Of a stretch of 37,627 nt of DNA, positions 31,889 to 37,627 are shown one piece after another. Under the pieces are notes generated by a model. The model ran no database searches and was not told the DNA's origin. It was given only the letters and a program-made list of their open reading frames with translations. Source of the stretch: Lentisphaerota bacterium (GTDB lineage Bacteria > Verrucomicrobiota > Lentisphaeria > Victivallales > Victivallaceae); the NCBI GenBank assembly GCA_015061725.1, contig SUVX01000032.1, forward strand, positions 1-37,627, given 5' to 3'. Position 1 is the first letter of the stretch. Each line of letters begins with the position of its first letter. The translations under genes and the position numbers were made by a program.

Positions 31889-32500
31889 ATGCTGGATTTC
31901 TCTCAACCCTTTCTGGAAAAAGGTGAAAAACTGGTTTGTTTCGGAGACAGTTTGACTGCCGGGGATTCTTCTTATGTCAGTTACCTTCAAGCGGCTCTGC
32001 CTGATAATGAAATCATCAATGCCGGACGCGGCGGAGATAAGACCACCTGGGCGTTGACCCGTCTGGAAGAGGCGGTTCTGTCGCACAATCCTGATGCGGT
32101 TTTGATTTTTCTCGGTGCCAACGATGCCGCCGTCGGCAGAGCTGTTTGGGCGGATGAACCCACGGTAACTGTTGAGGCTTACCGCTGCAATCTGGTGTGG
32201 ATTGCACACTTGTGCCGTCTGCGCGGCGTGAAAAAGTTTTCAATTGCCACGGCGTTCGGATTTGAGGGTCCCTCTTACATTGAGCAGGGAAAAATCATTG
32301 AACCCTATTATCTTGCGGCAAGAGAGGCTGCCGACGAAATCGGCGCAAGACTTGTTCCGCTGGATGTTCTTTTTGAAAAACTCCGCAAGGGTGCGTCGCT
32401 TTGTGATCTTGTCGTAACAAGAGACGGAACCCATCCGCTGCCCGAAACGCAGAAACTCATTGCTGATGCCATGCTTGAAGCCTGGGCAATGAATAAATAA
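31889..32500 (+). CDS. SGNH/GDSL-family hydrolase
   Basis: The 203-aa protein has FGDSLTAGDSSYVSYLQ (catalytic Ser), the Gly in INAGRGGDKT, GANDA (Asn) and DGTHPL (Asp and His), the four SGNH blocks. Such enzymes are esterases or lipases, often removing acetyl groups from sugars. There is no signal peptide, so it acts in the cytoplasm. AAGGAG precedes the ATG. It is the last gene of the operon, 18 bp after ldcA. Confidence 0.9.
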   Translation: MLDFSQPFLEKGEKLVCFGDSLTAGDSSYVSYLQAALPDNEIINAGRGGDKTTWALTRLEEAVLSHNPDAVLIFLGANDAAVGRAVWADEPTVTVEAYRCNLVWIAHLCRLRGVKKFSIATAFGFEGPSYIEQGKIIEPYYLAAREAADEIGARLVPLDVLFEKLRKGASLCDLVVTRDGTHPLPETQKLIADAMLEAWAMNK

Positions 32501-32520
32501 TTTCTGCGGCAATAAAACAG

Positions 32521-32565
32521 AGGCTGTTGCATAACTTTTATGTTTGCAGCAGCCTTTGCTTTTTT
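32521..32565 (+). terminator. Terminator of the riboflavin operon
   Basis: AGGCTGTTGC and GCAGCAGCCT pair (one G-T) around 15 nt, followed by TTTGCTTTTTT. It resembles the GGCTGTTGC hairpin near 185-224. Confidence 0.75.
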
Positions 32566-32584
32566 ACGGATAGATACGGATGAG

Positions 32585-33863
32585 ATGGTGGGTGGCGGAG
32601 ATGTGTACCCGGTGCCGCTGTGTGGTGTGGCGCAGGGGGGCAGATGTGCCGCAGGGTAATGCAACGGGCAGATTTACCGCAGGGGTATGCTTTGCTTGCT
32701 TGATGGCAACGGCGGTATGCGTGTTGCGTGGGCGTGGCGCTAGTGTCTGACCTGTCTGACTTGTCTGACCTGTCTGACAAGTTGGTGCGCCCCTGTATAC
32801 CCCGTGGGTTTGCTTGCCGCAGTCTGGTATGGCTCGGGCGAAGATGTGCCGCAGGGGTATGCGGGGCTTTTTTTATGGCAACGGGGGTATGCGTGTTGCG
32901 GTGGCGTGGCGCTAGTGTCTGACTTGTCTGACCTGTCTGACTTGTCTGACAAGTTGGCGCCCCTGTATACCCCGTGGGTTTGCTGTGTCGCCGTGGGGAT
33001 TGGCTCGGGGGGGGCAGATTTATCGTTGGGTATGCGGGTAACTTGATGGCAACGGTGGTATGCGTGTTGCGGTGGCGTGGCACAACAAAACGGTAACTAA
33101 CGGTGGTTAACGGTAACTAACGGGTAATGGTGTGCCGCTGTATACCCCGTGGGTTTGCTGTGCCGCAGTCTGGTATGGCTCGGGCGAAGATGTGCCGCAG
33201 GGGTATGCAGGGCAACTTGATGGCAACGGGGGTATGCGTGTTGCGGTGGCGTGGCGCTTGTGTCTGACCTGTCTGACCTGTCTGACTTGTCTGACTTGTC
33301 TGACAAGATGGGGGGCGCCCGTCTTCGCCCTGATGGGCTACGCCGTGGCAAGCCATGTGATACCCCGGGGGTTGCTGTGCCGCTATGTGGTATGGCTCGG
33401 GCGAAGATGTGCCGCAGGGTAATGCAACGGGCAGATTTACCGCAGGGTAATGCTTTGCTTGCTTGATGGCAACGGTGGTATGCGTGTTGCGTTGGCGTGG
33501 CGCTAGTGTCTGACTTGTCTGACTTGTCTGACTTGTCTGACCTGTCTGACAAGATGGGTGCGCCCGTCTTCGCCCTGATGGGCTACGCCGTGGCAAGCCA
33601 TGTGATACCCCGGGGGTTGCTGTGCCGCTATGTGGTATGGCTCGGGGCAAAATGTGCCGTTTGGGTGATTATTGCAATCGGCGCACCAATCACACAATCT
33701 CATAATTCTCATAATTCCCATAATTCCCACATCAAGCGCCGCCCGATTGACTTTGCAAATCGCAGCGGCTATACAGAATTTGGGTGCAAAAAATCACCGC
33801 AGAGGTACCCGACCGCTATGCGCTTTTTTTTGCCAAGCTTTTTTTTCACCTGGAAAAAAAAGC
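32585..33863. repeat. Modular intergenic repeat cluster 2 (six units with swapped arrays)
   Basis: Units start near 32702, 32873, 33044, 33219 and 33465, with a last partial one near 33650. Arrays: TCTGACNNG x4 at 32746-32781 and 32918-32953; a 10-bp CGGTAACTAA-type array at 33091-33130; TCTGACNNG x5 at 33263-33307 and 33509-33553; TCATAATTC x3 at 33700-33726. Stems: GGCGC/GCGCC at 32736/32787, 32908/32957, 33253/33315, 33499/33560; GGCACA/TGTGCC at 33079/33131; CGGCGC/GCGCCG at 33679/33736. The last 9-mer of every TCTGAC array is TCTGACAAG. Unit arms match cluster 1. The region is otherwise free of genes and lies between convergent genes. Confidence 0.9.
33837..33863. terminator. Bidirectional A/T hairpin, tail module of cluster 2
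   Basis: GCTTTTTTTTC (33837-33847) and GAAAAAAAAGC (33853-33863) form a perfect 11-bp stem with loop ACCTG, identical to 10658-10684. The flank ACCCGACCGCTA also matches. It lies 3 bp beyond the stop codon of the next minus-strand gene. Confidence 0.75.
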
Positions 33864-33865
33864 GG

Positions 33866-34381
33866 TTATTTTTTGGATTTTTTGGATTTTTTTGCTTTTT
33901 TGGCAGCGTTTTTGTCACCTTGCAGTTCTTTTTTGGTGGGTGCGCGGAAACTTGCTTCGATGGCGATGGTTTTTTTCTTGTCAACTTTTTCAATTTTAAA
34001 TTGCTTTAAACCGATCAGTTCGCCTTTCTTGGGATCTTTTATCTGCTCTTTTCCGTCAACTTTGATGGAGGTCCAGATGAGTTTATCAGCGCGTTTGCGT
34101 CCGATGGAAAAGATTATTTCGCCTTTTTCGGCTTCAACTTTAAAATTGATTTTTTTGACTTCTTTCTGGGACTTGGTGGAAACGATAAAATAGATGCACT
34201 GGAAAACTTTGGAGCTGGTTTTGTGATCCCATTTTGTCGCTGATTTGATAACACCGGCGGTTCCGGCATCAACAACTTTGAGATAAGCATCTTTGCCGGT
34301 TACGAAGATTGCAACCTGAGTGCTGCCGGCGGAAAGAATGCAGATCAGACACAGGAGAAGAAGCAAAAACAGTTTTTTCAT
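33866..34381 (-). CDS. Small secreted protein with a Lys-rich tail
   Basis: The start was set at 34381 (MKKLFLLLLLCLICILSAG) because AAGGG lies 9 nt upstream; a second ATG two codons earlier has too little space. The 171-aa protein has a signal peptide, then a beta-rich domain of about 120 residues with VAIFVTGKDAYLKVVDAG and FSIGRKRADKLIW. The tail is almost only Lys, Ala and Ser (KNAAKKAKKSKKSKK). I do not recognise the family. It follows nadA by 22 bp on the same strand and ends at the tail hairpin of repeat cluster 2. Confidence 0.7.
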   Translation of the reverse strand: MKKLFLLLLLCLICILSAGSTQVAIFVTGKDAYLKVVDAGTAGVIKSATKWDHKTSSKVFQCIYFIVSTKSQKEVKKINFKVEAEKGEIIFSIGRKRADKLIWTSIKVDGKEQIKDPKKGELIGLKQFKIEKVDKKKTIAIEASFRAPTKKELQGDKNAAKKAKKSKKSKK

Positions 34382-34403
34382 GATCATTTTCCCTTAATAA
34401 AAA

Positions 34404-35306
34404 TTACAGTTCCAACATTCTGTCAATGGGCAGACGGGCGCGTTCCATGACAGCCGGATCAAGAATCACTTCACCATCACCGGATTCAAGACAATGAAGA
34501 ATATCCTCTAATGTTATCAACTTCATATCCTGACAGGTCGGACGCGGTTCAAGGGGATAAAACTTCTTATCCGGATTTTCTTTCTGCAAACGGTGAATGA
34601 TACCGTATTCCGTTCCGACGATGAATTCTTTTGCATCACTTTCTTTGACGGCACGGAGCATACCGCCGGTGGAAAGAACGATATCCGCCTCAGCAACGGT
34701 CACAGGGTGACACTCGGGGTGAACCATGACAAGAGCTTCAGGATGCGCTTTGCGGGCTTCGCGGATGACTTTGGGTTCAACGCGGTTGTGAATGGGACAG
34801 AATCCCGGCCAGAGTTCCATTTGTCTGCCGGTGGAATTGATGACATTGGTTCCCAGATTGCGGTCGGGGAGGAACATAATTTTTTTGTCTTCCGGAATGG
34901 AAGACACCACTTTTTCAGCATTGGCTGAGGTGCAGCAGATGTCCACCTGCGCTTTGGCGGCGGCTGTCGTGTTGACGTAAGCAATCAGAACGGTGTCGGG
35001 ATTCTTTTTGCGATAGGCGGCAATGTCTTCAGCTTTTGCCATATCCGCCATGGCGCACCCCGCTTCTTTGACGGGGTGCAGAACGGTGGAGTCCGGCGAA
35101 AGCAGTTTGGCTGTTTCAGCCATGAAAGAAACACCGCAGAATACAATTACTCCGGCCTTGGAGTTTTTGGCTTTGATGCTCAATTCAAGGGAATCTCCGG
35201 TGAAATCTGCAATGTCCTGAATTTCGGCATTGACATAGTTGTGGGCGAGGATGACCGCACCTTTTTCCTCTTTGAGCTTGAGGATTTTTTCAATGATTTC
35301 AGACAT
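34404..35306 (-). CDS. nadA: Quinolinate synthase
   Basis: The 300-aa enzyme condenses iminoaspartate with dihydroxyacetone phosphate to quinolinate in NAD synthesis, using a [4Fe-4S] cluster. The family blocks are VILAHNYVNAEIQDIADFTGDS, FCGVSFMAETAKLL, LWPGFCPIH, MVHPECHPVTVAEAD and EPRPTCQDMKLITLED. The three cluster Cys residues lie in CGVSFM, GFCPIH and PTCQDM. It is 14 bp after secA and 22 bp before the small secreted protein, in one probable transcript. Confidence 0.96.
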   Translation of the reverse strand: MSEIIEKILKLKEEKGAVILAHNYVNAEIQDIADFTGDSLELSIKAKNSKAGVIVFCGVSFMAETAKLLSPDSTVLHPVKEAGCAMADMAKAEDIAAYRKKNPDTVLIAYVNTTAAAKAQVDICCTSANAEKVVSSIPEDKKIMFLPDRNLGTNVINSTGRQMELWPGFCPIHNRVEPKVIREARKAHPEALVMVHPECHPVTVAEADIVLSTGGMLRAVKESDAKEFIVGTEYGIIHRLQKENPDKKFYPLEPRPTCQDMKLITLEDILHCLESGDGEVILDPAVMERARLPIDRMLEL

Positions 35307-35320
35307 AAGAATTCTTCCTT

Positions 35321-37627
35321 TTATCCGTTTTTGCCGCAGCAGGCTTTGAACTTTTTACCGCTGCCGCAGGGACAGGGATCATTTCTGCCGACTTTGGGCA
35401 TGGCACGGTGAAATGTTACCTGAGGTTCGGGTTCTGAAATTTCTTCTTCCGGCTGCATTTCTTCAGGAAAATTGCCGTCAAACTGACCGAAGAGCTGGTG
35501 AATCATTTCCTGAGGCATGTTCGCCTGAAGTTCTTCCATATCAGAAAGACGGGTGAGCGTCACTCTGAAAAGATTGTGGGCAACGTCTTTGTAAACCTGA
35601 TCCATCATGCTTTTGAAGATGCCGAAAGCCTCATGTTTGTATTCAACCAGCGGATCTTTCTGAGCGTAAACCCGCAGGGACATGTTGGCGCGGAGCTGAT
35701 CCATGGCGTACAGGTGTTCCTGCCACAGGCGGTCAATCGCTTCAAGAACGGTGTGACGTTCAAGATAAGCCAGTTCTTCTGCTGCCAGATCTGCGTGACT
35801 GTCAACGTAGGAGCGTTCAAGACGTTCAACGATTTGAATCGTCAACAGAGAAGCATCCGTCAACTTGCCGTTTTCAATGCCGGAAGTCAACTCTTCTGCT
35901 TTGAAGTTCAGCGGGAAAGTATCGTTGAGATATGCAATCAAACGGTCAACATCAAAGGTGATACCGTCTTTTTTGCGCTCGCCGTAGGCGGCACAGGATT
36001 GGATTTCGTTGCCGACAGCTTCTTCAATCACACCGAAAAGCACATCCTGCGGATTTTCGGAAACCAGCGCATCCAGACGCAGCTGATAGATGATTTCACG
36101 CTGTTTATTCATCACATCGTCAAAATCCAGAGTGCGTTTACGGATGGAAAAGTGCTGCTGTTCCACGCGTTTCTGCGCTGTTTCAATGGATTTGTTCAGC
36201 CAGGGGTGCTGAAGTTCATCGCCTTCAGCCAGTCCGAAACGGTCAAAAATCTTGACGATTCTGTCGGAGCCGAAAAGACGCATGAGGTTGTCTTCAAGAG
36301 AAACGTAGAATTTTGAAGAACCCGGATCGCCCTGACGGGAACAGCGTCCGCGCAGCTGACGGTCGATACGGCGGGAGTCATGACGGCTGGAACCGATCAC
36401 ATGAAGTCCGCCCATTTCTGCCACACCGGGAGCAAGTTTGATATCCGTTCCGCGGCCCGCCATGTTGGTTGCAACGGTGACGGAGCCGGGGGTTCCGGCA
36501 CGGGCGACGATTTCTGCTTCGTGCGCGTGATTTTTGGCGTTCAACACATTGTGGGCAATGCCGCGCATTTTGAGCATGCGGGAAAGAATTTCAGAGTCTT
36601 CAACTGAAATCGTACCCAGCAGAACGGGCTGTCCGGTTTTGTGACGTTCTTCAACGTCGCTGACGATGGCGTTGAATTTTTCGCGTTTGGTTTTGAAAAT
36701 AGAGTCGTTTTCGTCCTTTCTGATACAGGGACGGTTGGTCGGAATGACGATAACATCCAGCTTGTAAATCTGGTGGAACTCCGCTGCTTCAGTTTCCGCC
36801 GTACCGGTCATACCGGCAAGTTTCTTGTAGAGGCGGAAGTAGTTCTGGATGGTGATGGTCGCCATCGTCTGGGTTTCCTGCTCGATCGGCACATTTTCTT
36901 TGGCTTCAAGAGCCTGATGCAGACCGTCGGAGAAACGGCGTCCGGGCATGATACGTCCGGTATGCTCGTCAACGATCATGACTTTACGGTCCTGAACAAC
37001 GTAATTCACATCCTTTTCAAAGAGACAGTAGGCTTTGAGCAGCTGAGAAAGATCGTGCAGCATTTCACTCTTTGCGGAAAATTTCTCCTGGAATGCGTTG
37101 CGTTTGGCGGCGCGTTCTTCGGGAGAAAGGGATTCGTCATTGTCGATATCGTGGATTTCCTGAAGCAGATCAGGCATGATGAAGTCTCCGGGATTGCCGG
37201 GAGAGATGGCTTCACGTCCTCTTGCGGTCAGGTCTGCTTCATTGGTCTTTTCGTCAATGGTGAAAAAGAGTTCAGACTGAACCTCCTGAAGCAAGCCGCG
37301 GTTGTTGTCGCTGTGGACTTTGGATTCAACTTTTTCAAGTTCACGGACAATTTCTCCGTTTTCAAGAATACGGAGCAGCTGCTTGTTGGTCGGCATACCG
37401 AATTTGACCTGAAGCAGTTTGATCATCGCAGCATCGACTTCTTCGGCAGAAGCGTTTTCGTTTTCAAGAACGGCTTTGGCTTCGCGTGCCAGACGGGAGC
37501 AGAGCAGGTTCTGGCTGCTGTAAAGCGCCGCAACTTTGGGCTGAAGAACGCCGTACTGGTTGTCGGACATCGGAACAGGTCCGGAAATAATCAGCGGTGT
37601 ACGCGCTTCGTCAATGAGGATGCTGTC
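35321..37627 (-). CDS. secA: Preprotein translocase SecA, C-terminal part (cut by the window edge)
   Basis: The gene enters from the right edge and 768 residues are visible. The first residues (DSILIDEARTPLIISGP) are the Walker-B-side motif normally near residue 207, so about 200 residues lie outside the window. Visible blocks include VDEHTGRIMPGRRFSDGLHQ, MTGTAETE, TNMAGRGTDIKL, QLRGRCSRQGDPG and the C-terminal zinc motif NDPCPCGSGKKFKACCG. SecA is the ATPase that drives proteins through SecYEG. The residues after the edge motif show no frame break. It leads into nadA. Confidence 0.97.
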   Translation of the reverse strand, partial: DSILIDEARTPLIISGPVPMSDNQYGVLQPKVAALYSSQNLLCSRLAREAKAVLENENASAEEVDAAMIKLLQVKFGMPTNKQLLRILENGEIVRELEKVESKVHSDNNRGLLQEVQSELFFTIDEKTNEADLTARGREAISPGNPGDFIMPDLLQEIHDIDNDESLSPEERAAKRNAFQEKFSAKSEMLHDLSQLLKAYCLFEKDVNYVVQDRKVMIVDEHTGRIMPGRRFSDGLHQALEAKENVPIEQETQTMATITIQNYFRLYKKLAGMTGTAETEAAEFHQIYKLDVIVIPTNRPCIRKDENDSIFKTKREKFNAIVSDVEERHKTGQPVLLGTISVEDSEILSRMLKMRGIAHNVLNAKNHAHEAEIVARAGTPGSVTVATNMAGRGTDIKLAPGVAEMGGLHVIGSSRHDSRRIDRQLRGRCSRQGDPGSSKFYVSLEDNLMRLFGSDRIVKIFDRFGLAEGDELQHPWLNKSIETAQKRVEQQHFSIRKRTLDFDDVMNKQREIIYQLRLDALVSENPQDVLFGVIEEAVGNEIQSCAAYGERKKDGITFDVDRLIAYLNDTFPLNFKAEELTSGIENGKLTDASLLTIQIVERLERSYVDSHADLAAEELAYLERHTVLEAIDRLWQEHLYAMDQLRANMSLRVYAQKDPLVEYKHEAFGIFKSMMDQVYKDVAHNLFRVTLTRLSDMEELQANMPQEMIHQLFGQFDGNFPEEMQPEEEISEPEPQVTFHRAMPKVGRNDPCPCGSGKKFKACCGKNG

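Noticed and set aside
32538..33730. Open frames of 60-180 codons in repeat cluster 2
   Set aside because: Same cause as in cluster 1. Frames exist on both strands and in several phases with low-complexity peptides.
35498..36316. 272-codon open frame on the plus strand
   Set aside because: It is antisense to secA, which is certain from its motifs.

Overview
The window looks like a chromosomal segment of a Lentisphaerota-type bacterium (PVC group). This is inferred from the mix of genes, not from a marker search. The signs are two type-IV-pilin-like secreted proteins with the [25 protein letters not shown] N-terminus, large secreted and intracellular glycoside hydrolases, a eukaryote-like type-2 IleRS, and good Shine-Dalgarno sites. 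Several promoters have a TATATT -10 box with a TTGCAA, TTGACA or TTGCTT -35 box.

Layout. 1-711: the edge of an unidentified gene, a structured repeat element, and a tRNA-Tyr/tRNA-Gly/tRNA-Leu cluster on the minus strand. 813-6169: a minus-strand operon of a pseudopilin, a CBM-like secreted protein and a 1285-aa secreted glycoside hydrolase. 6251-9617: a 737-aa lipoprotein and an unrecognised 285-aa protein. 9618-10684: repeat cluster 1. 10667-15660: two divergent cytoplasmic glycosidase-like genes. 15751-19697: a membrane protein, gpsA, and two Hsp20 genes behind a sigma-54-type promoter. 19698-20164: inverted repeats and hairpins. 20165-23066: a pseudopilin, a Dabb protein, an EamA transporter and an AAC(3)-like acetyltransferase. 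23063-28007: ileS, a sodium/solute symporter and its small accessory subunit. 28163-28578: rpmB and tRNA-Lys. 28769-32500: an FMN riboswitch followed by ymdB, ribBA, ldcA and an SGNH hydrolase. 32585-33863: repeat cluster 2. 33866-37627: a small secreted protein, nadA and the C-terminal part of secA.

Functionally the window mixes housekeeping (tRNAs, IleRS, L28, SecA, NAD and riboflavin synthesis, phospholipid precursor) with polysaccharide use (hydrolases, CBM-like protein, symporter) and stress response (Hsp20 pair).

The most unusual content is non-coding. (1) Behind tRNA-Tyr lies a roughly 130-nt element with a closing stem and four hairpins, two of them with GNRA loops on the tRNA strand. 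It ends in a copy of the last 19 nt of tRNA-Tyr, which recalls the rtT repeats of the E. coli tyrT operon. (2) Two intergenic clusters, both at convergent gene ends, are built from 11 copies of a modular repeat. A conserved GGCGC/GCGCC stem encloses a short tandem array whose sequence is swapped from copy to copy: (TCTGACNNG)n, (ACTTATAAG)n, (TCATAATTC)n or a 10-bp CGGTAACTAA type. The enclosing stem shows compensatory changes. Both clusters end in the same A/T hairpin module.
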